Origin: Cyanocohniella sp. LLY
GTDB lineage: Bacteria > Cyanobacteriota > Cyanobacteriia > Cyanobacteriales > Nostocaceae
Length of the DNA: 57,668 nt
Direction: 5' to 3'
Assembly (NCBI GenBank): GCA_022241785.1
Contig: JAKOMP010000030.1
Span: 1-57,668, forward strand
Part shown: in pieces, positions 51,601 to 57,668 of the stretch
How positions within the stretch are numbered: position 1 is the first letter of the stretch
How the letters are laid out: each line of letters begins with the position of its first letter
Translations under genes and position numbers: made by a program
The notes under the pieces: generated by a model
The model's database searches: none
Told to the model about the DNA's origin: nothing
Seen by the model: the letters and a program-made list of their open reading frames with translations, nothing else

Positions 51601-54600
51601 GACATGGCCGCTACTACCTCCTATTGGTCGTCCCATTGCCAACACACAAATCTACATCCTAGACAGGTTCTTACAGCCTGTACCCGTTGGTGTACCAGGG
51701 GAATTGTACATTGCTGGTGTTCTTTTAGCACAAGGTTACTTCAACCGCAGCGAGTTAACACAAGATAAATTCATTTCCAACCCTTTTGGTAGAAGCAGGG
51801 GAGCAGGGGAGCAGGGGAGCCAGTGCGTTGCGGAGGTTCCCTCCGTTGTAGCAACTGGCGTGAGCAGGGGGGGAGAACATCTCTACAAAACTGGGGATTT
51901 AGCCCGTTATTTACCAGATGGAAACATCGAATACCTGGGACGCATAGACAATCAAGTTAAAATTCGGGGTTTCCGCATTGAACTGGGTGAAATTGAAGCA
52001 GTACTAAGCCAACATAGTGATGTAGAGGCATGTTGTGCGATCGCACGCGAAGACATTCCTGGAAACAAATACTTAGTCGCTTATATTGTACCCCAAAAAG
52101 AGCAGACACCCTCTGTTAGCAAACTGCGTTCCTTCCTGAAGTCAAAGTTACCAGAGTATATGGTGCCAAGTGCGATAGTCATCTTGGACGCTCTACCGCT
52201 TACCCCCAATGGGAAACTAGACCGCCGCGCCTTACCCGCACCTGATTTACAAAGCCAATTATCGGACAAATATGTTGCCCCACGTAACCCAATCGAAGAA
52301 ATCCTGTCAGTAATTTGGGCGCAAGTGCTGAAAGTAGACCTTGTGGGTATATATGATAACTTCTTTGAACTTGGAGGACATTCGCTACTAGCAACGCAGC
52401 TGGTTTCCCGCGTCCGTACCAACTTGAAGGTAGAACTACCATTGCGTAGCTTATTTGCTGCACCAACAATTGCTCAATTAGCGCCAAATATTCAACGCTT
52501 GCAGCAACAAGTACTTCGACTCCGCTCAGTACAAGACTTAGAACTTGATGCACCACCCATCTTAAGGCGGGCAGAGAATGCAGAAATACCACTGTCTTAT
52601 GCTCAACAGCGTTTATGGTTTTTAGATCAGTTCGAGCCGAACAGTACCTTATACAACATCCCCGTTGGTTTGCGCTTAGTCGGAACTATTAATGTTGTTG
52701 CCTTAGAACAAAGCTTAATTGAAATTATTCATCGCCACGAAGCATTACGCACTAACTTGGTTACTGTTGATGGAAAGCCTTTACAAATAATTCAAACCCA
52801 GACGAATTGGACAGTTACTGTTGTTGACTTGCAGCATTTACCCGTAACAGAACAAAAAACGGCTGCACAGAAATTAGTGCAACAACAAACAATTGAGCCT
52901 TTTGACTTAGAGTCAGAAGCATTAATCAGAGCAACATTAGTGGTGCTGTCTCCTACAGAACAGTGGTTATCAGTGTGTATGCACCACATTGTTAGTGATG
53001 GTTGGTCAATGAGTGTGTTTGTCCAAGAATTAACAGCGCTTTACAATGCTTATTCTCAAAGTGAACCGTCACCTTTGTTGCCACTGCCAATTCAGTACGC
53101 AGATTTCGCCTTATGGCAAAGACAATGGTTGCAAGGAGAGGTACTAAAGAGCCAATTGGGTTACTGGAAACAACAATTGGCAAACGCACCCACATTCTTA
53201 CCATTACCCACAGACAGGCCCAGACCTGCTGTGCAGACTTTCAATGGCGCACATTTGGAGTTTACACTTTCTGTTGAGCTAACTCAAAAGTTGGTAAAAC
53301 TGAGTCAACAGCAAGGTTGTACCCTGTTCATGACCTTGTTGGCGGCATATAATACCCTGCTTTATCGCTACACCGGACAAACAGATATTTTGGTGGGGAC
53401 ACCAATTGCTAACCGCGATCGCACTGAGCTAGAATCATTAATTGGCTTTTTTGTCAATACATTGGTGATGCGGACGAATTTGGCAGAAAACCCCAGCTTT
53501 AGCGAATTACTGCCGCGCCTGAGAGAAATGGCATTATCCGCATACGTACATCAAGATTTGCCCTTTGAAATGTTGGTGGAAGCATTGCAACCAGAACGAG
53601 ACATGAGCCATACACCACTTTTCCAAGTGATGTTCGTTCTCCAGAATACTCCTGCATCTCAATTGGAGTTGACCGGGTTAAGTGTCAGTGAATTGCCAAT
53701 AGAGACTTCCACGACAAAGTTCGATCTGACTTTAGTCATGGAGAACACTACCACTGGACTAGTGGGGTGGTGGCAGTACAACACTGACTTGTTTGATAGC
53801 AGCACCATCGAACGGATGATGGGGCATTTTGTGACGCTGCTTGAGGCCATTGTGGCGAATCCCCAAGAGCGAATTTCTCAATTACCAATGCTCACAGCAT
53901 CTGAGCAGCAACAGTTACTAGTTGAATGGAATGATACAGGAGTAGATTATCCTTCTGAGAAATGTATTCATCAGTTATTTGAAGAGCAGGTGGAACGTAC
54001 ACCCGATGCTGTGGCGGTGGTGTTTGTAGACGAGAGCAGCGAGGCTTCTCGCAGAGTAAATCAACAATTGACCTACCACGAATTGAATTGTCGTGCTAAC
54101 CAGTTGGCGCACTACTTGCGGTCTTTGGGTGTAGGAGCCGACGTGCTGGTGGGGATTTGTGTGGAGCGCTCTTTAGAGATGGTTGTTGGACTGTTGGGTA
54201 TTCTCAAGGCGGGTGGGGCTTACGTGCCACTTGACCCTGACTATCCCCAAGACCGTCTGAGCTTTATGCTTGAAAATTCTGAAGTTTCCGTGCTGCTAAC
54301 CCAACAGCAATTAGTTGAGAAATTACAAAAGCATCAGACGCAGGTTGTGTGTTTAGATACTGATTGGGAATTTATTGCTCAGTTAAATCACGATAATCCA
54401 ATCACTGAAGTACAAGCAACTAATTTGGTTTATGTGATTTACACTTCCGGTTCTACAGGTAGACCTAAAGGTGTCATGATTGAGCATAGGGGACTATGCA
54501 ACTTAACTAAAGCTCAGATTCAGACTTTTGGCTTGCATTCTGATAGTCGCGTTCTCCAGTTTGCCTCCTTCAGTTTTGATGCTTCTATCTGGGAAATTGT

Positions 54601-56995
54601 ATTGGCTCTGGGGTCAGGTGCAACGCTGTACCTGGGAACAAAAGACTCTCTATTGCCAGGGAAGCCATTAATTGAGCAATTACGCAATTATTGCATTACC
54701 AGTATCACGTTACCGCCATCGGCTTTAGCAGTTATGCCTATGGAGGAGCTTCCGGCACTGCAAACAATAATTGTAGGTGGAGAAGCTTGTTCTGCTGAAC
54801 TAATCAGACAATGGTCTGCTGGGAGAAACTTCTTCAACGCTTACGGCCCAACGGAAGCTACTGTCTGTGCCACGATTGGCAAAGCCACGCCAAAGGCGAA
54901 CGCAAAATGCAATGAAGATGATGAGAAAATATCTATTGGTAAGGCGATCGCCAATACACAAGTTTACATTTTAGACGAAAATTTGCAACTAGTGCCTGTG
55001 GGTGTGCCAGGAGAATTGCACATCGGTGGTGCAGGATTAGCACGCGGTTATCTCAACCGACCAGAATTAACACAAGAAAAATTCATCCCTAACCCCTTCA
55101 GTAGAGGCAGGGGGCAGGGAGCAGGGAGCAGGGGGGAAACAGAAGACCAATCCTGTAATTCCGAGTGTCTGTATAAAACAGGGGACTTAGCCCGTTATTT
55201 ACCAGATGGCAACATCGAATACCTGGGGCGCATCGACAACCAAATAAAAATCCGAGGTTTCCGCATTGAGTTAGGGGAAATTGAGGCAATACTGAGTCAG
55301 CATCCAGGAGTTAGGGAAAATGTGGTAGTGGCGAGAGAAGATATCGCCGGAGAGAAACGCTTAGTAGCTTATTTTGTGCCGCAGTTGGAGCAAACACCAA
55401 CTAGCAATGACTTACGCATTTTCTTGAAAGAAAAATTACCACAGTACATGGTACCCTCTGCTTTTGTCAGGTTAGAGTTTTTACCTTTAACTCCCAATGG
55501 CAAGATAGACCGCAAAGCCTTACCTGTTCCTGATGCCGATAATACCCAGTTGGCAGTGAGTTTTGTGGCACCACGTACCCCTGTAGAGAAGGTATTGGCA
55601 GATATTTGGGCTGATGTATTGCATCTCAAACAGGTGGGTGTTCTGGATAATTTCTTTGAGTTAGGAGGTCATTCACTGACGACAATTCGGGTGATGTCTC
55701 AGGTAAATGAGACTTTCCAGATGAAATTACCGTTGCGCCACTTATTTACTGCTCCGACTATAGCTGAACTTGCTCAGACTATTGAGTTTACCTCTGGGAC
55801 AGGCTCTACTGTCACTGCAAATAAAATTACTACCTTCAACTTACAGGCTGAAGTTGTTCTTGATGAGATAATTAAGCCCGGAAATTTGGTTTATCAACCT
55901 ATAAGTGAACCTGCGGCCATTTTTCTAACGGGTGCAACAGGCTTTGTTGGTGCTTTTTTGCTGGCTGAATTATTACAACAAACTCAAGCAGATATCTATT
56001 GTCTCGTGCGTGCTGCTAATTTTACCGCAGGTAAACAAAAGCTGGAAGAAAACCTGAAAGCTTATTTACTTTGGGAAGAATCTTTTAACTCGCGGATTAT
56101 TCCAGTATTAGGAGATTTATCTCAACCGCTTTTTGGTCTTTGTGATGAGCAGTTTCACCTCATGGCTCTTAAAATTGACTCAATTTACCATAATGGCGCT
56201 TTGGTGAATCATGTTTATCCTTACGCTTTGTTAAAAGCAGCAAATGTTTGTGGAACCGAGGAGGTCTTGAGATTAGCTAGTCAAATCAAAATCAAGCCTG
56301 TACATTTCATTTCTACTGTTAGCGTTTTCGCCTCAGATGAATATTTCAAATTAGAGGTTGTTCAAGAGAATGATCCTCTAGAACACAGTCAAGGACTTGT
56401 TGGAGGCTATACCCAAAGTAAATGGGTTGCAGAAAAGATCGTCATGATGGCACGCGATCGCGGTTTGCCTTGCAGTATCTACAGGCTTGGTAGAATAACA
56501 TGGCATAGTCAAACTGGTGTTTGGAATTCAAATGATATGTTGTACAGATTCATCAAAAGCTGCATTCAACTAAAAAGTGCGCCAGAGATGAACAGCATGG
56601 TAGAAATTACACCTGTAGACTATCTTGCCAAAGCTTTAATCCACCTGTCACAGCAGCCAGAATCTTTGGGCAAAGCCTTTCATTTCATTAATTCCCATTC
56701 TGCTTCTTGGAGCCAATTTATTAACTGCATCCGCTCTTTGGGCTACCCACTGCAACAACTTTCCTATGAGGATTGGCAAGCTGAACTACTTCGCAATACC
56801 CAAATTTCTGCTGATAACGCTTTGTATTCAGCTATATCGCTGGCTGAAGACAATACATCTTCAGAGTCCAATGCAACGTCTAGCTTAAAATTTGATTGCC
56901 AAAATACTCTTAATGGACTTGTAGATACCGCCATTCGCTGGCCAAAAGTAGATGATAAATTACTCCAAGCTTTCTTTGCTAACTTGAACAATTAG
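42680..56995 (+). CDS. ncpB: Nostocyclopeptide-type NRPS, modules 4-7 with terminal reductase (NcpB-like)
   Basis: 4771 residues. C4 is of the D-L acceptor type (SPMQEGMLF, HHLLLDG), as expected after an epimerase. Then A4-PCP4, C5-A5-PCP5, C6-A6-PCP6, C7-A7-PCP7 and a thioester reductase (~4410-4771) with NADPH loop TGATGFVG near 4417 and catalytic Tyr4577/Lys4581 (YTQSK). Codes: A4 DAFFLGVTF (Ile/Val), A5 DVWHISLID (Ser), A6 DVQFIAHVA (Pro or 4-methylproline), A7 DAWTIGAVC (Phe; Leu also accepted by the characterised homologue). The reductase releases a peptide aldehyde, which condenses with the Tyr amine to an imino macrocycle in nostocyclopeptides. No thioesterase and no methyltransferase domain. 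The 4-methylproline genes expected for the known product are absent from the window. Specificities are predictions. Confidence 0.88.
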   Translation: MKLELNKTNRQNIEDIYPLSPMQEGMLFESLYAPDSGVYFEQITCILTGNLDVKTFEQAWQQVVARHPVFRTAFLWESLNQPVQVVYRQVNVTVETYDWRELSAQKQQQQLETFLDSERQQGFQISQAPLMRLHLIQLDRNTYQFVWCHHHLLLDGWSSPLVFKDLLEFYQAISQGKRLSNIGTISYRNYIAWLQQQDRDLAEKFWRQKLQGFTTPTSLTVDKPLSVEQHSSYSEQQIDLTVPATAAVMSFVRQHQLTTSNLVQATWGLLLSRYSQETDVVFGATVSGRPPELVGVESIVGLFINTLPVRVQISEQTELLGLLKDLQAQQIESEQFSYSSLVEIQGLSDVPRGTSLFESLVVFENYPVDADVLQSNKDFSLSNFRWIEQTNYPLAVLVSPGEQLSLRVMYDTSRFEDGTIRRMLGHFRTMLEAIANNPQQRISQLPILTESEQQQLLVEWNDTQSNYPQDKSIHQLFEEQVELTPDAVAVVYENQHLTYRELNSRANQLAHYLKSLGVKANVLVGICVERSLEMVVGLLGILKAGGAYVPLNPEYPQERLTFMVEDTQLSVILTQEKLVDKLGDRFHHGFAFGKASVICLDSNWDIINQQTRQNPTTSVKADNLAYVMYTSGSTGQPKGVSIIHRSVVRLVKETNYINISASDVIAQASNHAFDAATFEIWGALLNGARLVGVSKDLALSPRNFAAFMRSQNISVLFLTTALFNQIAQEVPSAFNSLRYLLFGGEAVDPKWVKEVLNNGAPQRLLHVYGPTENTTFSSWYLVQDVPEGATTIPIGQPISNTQIYLLDPQLQPVGVGVPGELYVGGDGLAREYLNRTELTQEKFIPNPFNNSKFIDAKAASRRVIQNSKLYKTGDLARYLPDGNIEYLSRIDDQVKIRGLRIELGEIEAVLSQHSDVQVCCVIVREDTPGDKRLVAYVVTHQDCQPTIGEIRQFLKAKLPDYMIPSAFVILESLPLNLNGKVDRRALPKPDLDTALLEKYVAPRTPVEEMLALLWAQVLKVEQVGIHENFFELGGHSLLATQLVSRIRTSFKIELSLRELFAAPTIAQLAPLIQQLQQQDFELAAPPILRRTENANLPLSYAQQRLWFLDQLEPNSASYNIAFGLRLVGTLNVTALQQSLIEIIHRHEALRTNFVTVDGQATQIIQTETNWTVIVVDLQHLPLTEQKTTAQKLLQQQAIEPFDLASDALIRATLVVLSPTEQWLSVCMHHVVSDGWSIGVFVQELQALYNGYSQGQPSPLLPLPIQYADFALWQRQWLVGEVLKSQLSYWKEQLANAPTFLPLPTDRPRPAVQTFNGAHLEFTLSVELTQKLVKLSQQQGVTLFMTLLAAYNTLLYRYTAQEDILVGTPVAGRDRTELESLIGFFVNTLVMRTNLAENPSFNELLPRIREMALSAYAHQDLPFEMLVEALQPERNLSHTPLFQVMFVLNNAPKSEIEFTGLSVSDLSIESAIAKFDLTLSMENTSTGLVGGWDYNTDLFDSSTIERMTGHFLTLLEAIVANPGDRISQLPILTAFEQKQLLLEWNDTQVDYPQDKCIHQLFEEQVERTPNAVAVVFDNQQLTYHELNTRANQLAHYLQSLGVSADVLVGICVERSLEMVVGLLGILKAGGAYVPLDPEYPQDRLSFMLENAQVSVLLTQQHLVEKLPEHQARVFCLDTDWEIIPQSNQQNPITGVQTSNLAYVIYTSGSTGKPKGVINTHLGICNRLLWMQQAYQLTEIDCVLQKTPFSFDVSVWEFFWPLLTGARLVVAQPGGHKDSGYLVNLILEQQVTTLHFVPSMLQVFLEEESVKNCSSLKRVICSGEALPKELQERFFTCLGCQLHNLYGPTEAAIDVTFWECQPESNLKTVPIGRPISNTQIYILDQNLQLVPVGVPGELHIGGVGLAKGYLNRPELTQEKFIANPFRGAGEQRRRGAGERRRKIAKSPVPSLQSPVSSPRLYKTGDLARYLPDGNIEYLGRIDNQVKIRGFRIELGEIEAALSQHSDVQTSVVIVREDIPGDKRLVAYIVPQPQITPTVSVLRSFLKEKLPEYMVPSAIAILESLPLTPNGKIDRRALPAPEPSSESRDEYVAPRTPLEEILALIWQQVLKVELVGRHDNFFTLGGHSLLATQLVSRVRSSLKVELPLRSLFAAPTIAELAQLIQQLQQQVLRLRSVQDLEIVAPPILRRANNAELPLSYAQQRLWFLDQFEPNSSFYNIPVGLRLVGTLNVAALEQSLIEIIHRHEALRTNFVTVDGQATQIIQTQTNWTVTVVDLQHLPWKEQEIAAQKLVQQQAIEPFDLESEALIRATLVVLSPTEQWLLVCMHHVVSDGWSIGVFALELQALYNAYSQSQPSPLLPLPIQYADFALWQRQWLQGEVLNSQLSYWKEQLANAPIFLPLPTDRPRPAVQTFNGAYLEFALSVELTQQLTKLSQQQGCTLFMTLLAAYNTLLYRYTGQEDILVGSPIANRDRTEIEGLIGFFVNTLVMRTNLAENPSFSELLSRVRDVAMEAYAYQNMPFEMLVEALQPERDLSHTPLFQVMFVLQNAPTASGLDLTGLNVSSLPVKLTTSRFDLTLIMENSPTGLVGLWEYSTDLFDASTIDRMTSHFVTLLEGIIANPEQQISQLPLLTQPEQQKLLVEWNDTQVDYPQDLCIRQLFEEQVKLTPNAVAVEFVDERSEASLRVNQQLTYNELNYRANQLAHYLRSLGVKPNALVGLCVERSLEMVIGLLGILKAGGAYVPLDPEYPQERLSFILEDAQVKILLTQQRLIDRIPPNQAQLVCLDTDAGLIDQFSQDNPISDVQANHLAYIIYTSGSTGQPKGIAMNQLALCNLILWHPENLKISCGAKTLQFASINFDVSFQEIFTTWCSGGTLFLIREELRRDAPALLDFLQEKAIQRIFLPFVGLQQLAEVAVANELVNSHLQEIITAGEQLQITPAISRWLSKLTDCTLHNHYGPSESHVATSFTLNNSVQTWPLLPPIGRPIANTQIYILDRFLQPVPVGVPGELYIAGVLLAQGYFNRSELTQDKFISNPFGRSRGAGEQGSQCVAEVPSVVATGVSRGGEHLYKTGDLARYLPDGNIEYLGRIDNQVKIRGFRIELGEIEAVLSQHSDVEACCAIAREDIPGNKYLVAYIVPQKEQTPSVSKLRSFLKSKLPEYMVPSAIVILDALPLTPNGKLDRRALPAPDLQSQLSDKYVAPRNPIEEILSVIWAQVLKVDLVGIYDNFFELGGHSLLATQLVSRVRTNLKVELPLRSLFAAPTIAQLAPNIQRLQQQVLRLRSVQDLELDAPPILRRAENAEIPLSYAQQRLWFLDQFEPNSTLYNIPVGLRLVGTINVVALEQSLIEIIHRHEALRTNLVTVDGKPLQIIQTQTNWTVTVVDLQHLPVTEQKTAAQKLVQQQTIEPFDLESEALIRATLVVLSPTEQWLSVCMHHIVSDGWSMSVFVQELTALYNAYSQSEPSPLLPLPIQYADFALWQRQWLQGEVLKSQLGYWKQQLANAPTFLPLPTDRPRPAVQTFNGAHLEFTLSVELTQKLVKLSQQQGCTLFMTLLAAYNTLLYRYTGQTDILVGTPIANRDRTELESLIGFFVNTLVMRTNLAENPSFSELLPRLREMALSAYVHQDLPFEMLVEALQPERDMSHTPLFQVMFVLQNTPASQLELTGLSVSELPIETSTTKFDLTLVMENTTTGLVGWWQYNTDLFDSSTIERMMGHFVTLLEAIVANPQERISQLPMLTASEQQQLLVEWNDTGVDYPSEKCIHQLFEEQVERTPDAVAVVFVDESSEASRRVNQQLTYHELNCRANQLAHYLRSLGVGADVLVGICVERSLEMVVGLLGILKAGGAYVPLDPDYPQDRLSFMLENSEVSVLLTQQQLVEKLQKHQTQVVCLDTDWEFIAQLNHDNPITEVQATNLVYVIYTSGSTGRPKGVMIEHRGLCNLTKAQIQTFGLHSDSRVLQFASFSFDASIWEIVLALGSGATLYLGTKDSLLPGKPLIEQLRNYCITSITLPPSALAVMPMEELPALQTIIVGGEACSAELIRQWSAGRNFFNAYGPTEATVCATIGKATPKANAKCNEDDEKISIGKAIANTQVYILDENLQLVPVGVPGELHIGGAGLARGYLNRPELTQEKFIPNPFSRGRGQGAGSRGETEDQSCNSECLYKTGDLARYLPDGNIEYLGRIDNQIKIRGFRIELGEIEAILSQHPGVRENVVVAREDIAGEKRLVAYFVPQLEQTPTSNDLRIFLKEKLPQYMVPSAFVRLEFLPLTPNGKIDRKALPVPDADNTQLAVSFVAPRTPVEKVLADIWADVLHLKQVGVLDNFFELGGHSLTTIRVMSQVNETFQMKLPLRHLFTAPTIAELAQTIEFTSGTGSTVTANKITTFNLQAEVVLDEIIKPGNLVYQPISEPAAIFLTGATGFVGAFLLAELLQQTQADIYCLVRAANFTAGKQKLEENLKAYLLWEESFNSRIIPVLGDLSQPLFGLCDEQFHLMALKIDSIYHNGALVNHVYPYALLKAANVCGTEEVLRLASQIKIKPVHFISTVSVFASDEYFKLEVVQENDPLEHSQGLVGGYTQSKWVAEKIVMMARDRGLPCSIYRLGRITWHSQTGVWNSNDMLYRFIKSCIQLKSAPEMNSMVEITPVDYLAKALIHLSQQPESLGKAFHFINSHSASWSQFINCIRSLGYPLQQLSYEDWQAELLRNTQISADNALYSAISLAEDNTSSESNATSSLKFDCQNTLNGLVDTAIRWPKVDDKLLQAFFANLNN
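44427..44470 (+). repeat. In-frame insert in A4 N-terminal subdomain
   Basis: GGCGATCGCTTCCACCACGG and TTTGCGTTCGGCAAAGC, absent from the other six A domains at this place. Encodes GDRFHHGFAFGKAS. It looks like a HIP1-linked palindromic repeat. Confidence 0.6.
45224..45285 (+). repeat. In-frame repeat insert in A4 linker
   Basis: CAATTCAAAATTC units flanking AGACGCGAAAGCGGCTTCCC, encoding NNSKFIDAKAASRRVIQNSK at the same NPF/LYKTGD junction as in the other A domains. Confidence 0.75.
48448..48549 (+). repeat. In-frame repeat insert in A5 linker
   Basis: GGGGAGCAGGGGAGCAGAGG-type block plus CAGTCCCCAGTCTCCAATCC-type block, about 34 codons, the longest of the seven inserts. Encodes an Arg/Gly-rich then Ser/Pro-rich stretch. 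Confidence 0.75.
49181..49202 (-). repeat. 22-bp repeat in PCP5-C6 linker
   Basis: Same element as at 34414-34435, opposite orientation; encodes VLRLRSVQ. Confidence 0.75.
51788..51878 (+). repeat. In-frame repeat insert in A6 linker
   Basis: GCAGGGGAGCAGGGGAGCAG block, then an inverted-repeat segment around TGCGTTGCGGAGGTTCCCTC that matches the GCCAGT/ACTGGC-bounded palindrome style of Nostoc repeats (CCAGTGCG...ACTGG). Encodes RSRGAGEQGSQCVAEV and following residues. Confidence 0.7.
52511..52532 (-). repeat. 22-bp repeat in PCP6-C7 linker
   Basis: Identical to 49181-49202 at the equivalent linker of the next module, which suggests the two linkers share ancestry or were homogenised. Confidence 0.75.
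55099..55169 (+). repeat. In-frame repeat insert in A7 linker
   Basis: GGCAGGGGGCAGGGAGCAGG-type block, encoding SRGRGQGAGSRGETEDQS before LYKTGD. Confidence 0.75.
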
Positions 56996-57090
56996 ACCTG
57001 AGTGAGTGACAAAGTAGACTGGATAAGAGACATAGTACGTAGACCTTTCTGAAAATAGGTTAGTTTACTAGTAAAGTAGGGCGTAAATAT

Positions 57091-57362
57091 ACGTGAGTTC
57101 GATGAACCTCTCCCCAACCCCTCTCCGACGCTGATACTGTTGGCGAATTAATAGGGGGTCTAACCCCTTATCCCCAATCCATGTTAATTCAGTGCGTTGA
57201 AACGCACTTCAGCTATTAGCCTGCAATTTATTGCAGGGTCGGAAAGCAACGCAAAAGCAAGGTTTTAGGGGTGAGGGGTGTAACCCTTCACGAATTTGCC
57301 AACAGTATCCTTGCAGGGGAGAGGTTTGGAGAGGGGTTTTTAAAAATTCGTCGAACTCACGT
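57091..57362. mobile_element. MITE-like element downstream of ncpB
   Basis: 272 bp bounded by inverted termini ACGTGAGTTCGATGAA (57091-57106) and TTCGTCGAACTCACGT (57347-57362), one mismatch over 16 bp. Pairing continues inside with CCTCTCCCCAACCCCTCTCC against GGAGAGGTTTGGAGAGGGG, and with GATACTGTTGGCGAATT against AATTTGCCAACAGTATC. No coding capacity. Target duplications were not identified with certainty. Confidence 0.7.
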
Positions 57363-57524
57363 TTTCTTAAAAATATTGTCAAAAATTCTCTATCCGCGCC
57401 GAAAACTTTACTCTCACTATCATTCATTATGTGGAGCAGATACCACCAATATTATAAATGAGTGGTAAATTATCAATAAATATATCAGGGTGGAAGTAGG
57501 GAGCATCTCATTTTTTGAAGTAGC

Positions 57525-57668
57525 TCAAACCGATAATAATCCATTGAGGTAGGCACAACGATGAGCAAGGACTTGAGGCACATTTTCGCGCTTCCATTGC
57601 GCTCCAGAAATCTTAGTTCGACGGTCAACTTGTTTAACGGCAGATTCAACCGACCCAGAACCAATTGA
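57525..57668 (-). CDS. Transposase, C-terminal part (cut by window edge)
   Basis: 47 codons and a stop, reading IGSGSVESAVKQVDRRTKIS then GAQWKRENVPQVLAHRCAYL. The GSGxVES motif (with the catalytic Glu), followed by a basic helix and a tryptophan, is typical of the C-terminus of ISKra4/ISLre2-like DDE transposases. The 5' part lies outside the window, so intactness is unknown. Confidence 0.7.
   Translation of the reverse strand, partial: SIGSGSVESAVKQVDRRTKISGAQWKRENVPQVLAHRCAYLNGLLSV

Noticed and set aside
31829-55629. Many minus-strand and out-of-frame ORFs within the NRPS genes
   Set aside because: Shadows of the two long coding frames, recurring at the same places in each repeated module.
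55900-56995. Terminal thioesterase
   Set aside because: The domain has a Rossmann TGATGFVG loop and YxxxK, so it is a reductase; no GxSxG is present.
57209-57468. Short ORFs on both strands downstream of ncpB
   Set aside because: They lie in or across the MITE-like element and have no coding features.

Overview
The window looks like chromosome from a filamentous, Nostoc-type cyanobacterium. The signs are many HIP1-type GCGATCGC octamers, heptanucleotide short tandem repeats, a lumenal pentapeptide-repeat protein, a cyanobacterial-type protein-arginine deiminase, and a two-gene NRPS whose module order and adenylation codes match the nostocyclopeptide (ncp) assembly line known from Nostoc. No rRNA, tRNA or CRISPR array was seen.

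Left part (1-7 kb): protein-arginine deiminase (-), a bile-acid/sodium-symporter-family transporter and a PrmA-like methyltransferase (+), then glycine cleavage gcvT-gcvH (-, no gcvP nearby).

7-13.6 kb (+): a compact terpene locus with a two-domain geosmin synthase, two nearly identical family 2B encapsulin shell proteins (each with a cyclic-nucleotide-binding-like domain), and a short-chain prenyl diphosphate synthase whose chain-length residue predicts farnesyl diphosphate. The genes make a coherent geosmin pathway probably linked to a protein nanocompartment: FPP is made, then cyclised, and the shell may package one or both enzymes.

13.7-17 kb: pentapeptide-repeat protein, aroA and a conserved hypothetical, interspersed with repeats.

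17-30.7 kb (mostly -): a microviridin-type graspetide locus. It holds two ATP-grasp ligases (mdnC- and mdnB-like) and, upstream of them, two very short precursor-peptide genes that I read directly from the sequence (49 and 52 residues). The first has the leader motif PFFARFL and core TYTFKYPSDAIDDAGND. The second has a degenerate leader and core LTFKFPLDGEN. Around them lie two COG4178/SbmA-like ABC exporters, two patatin-like lipases (one with a LamG-like lectin domain), a small glycine-rich membrane protein, a coiled-coil protein with a GUN4 domain, and a small protein of unknown function.

31.4-57 kb (+): ncpA and ncpB overlap by ATGA and form a seven-module NRPS ending in a thioester reductase. 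Predicted order: Tyr (aromatic) - Gly - D-Gln - Ile/Val - Ser - Pro/4-MePro - Phe (or Leu)-aldehyde, as expected for an imino-macrocyclic nostocyclopeptide. Downstream are a MITE-like element and the 3' end of a transposase; the accessory ncp genes are not in this window.

Two features cut across the region. Tandem 9-bp CTTAACTGT repeats lie upstream of the geosmin, precursor, patatin and ncpA genes, each time in the orientation of the downstream gene. In addition, all seven NRPS adenylation domains carry in-frame insertions made of intergenic-type repeats at the same linker.
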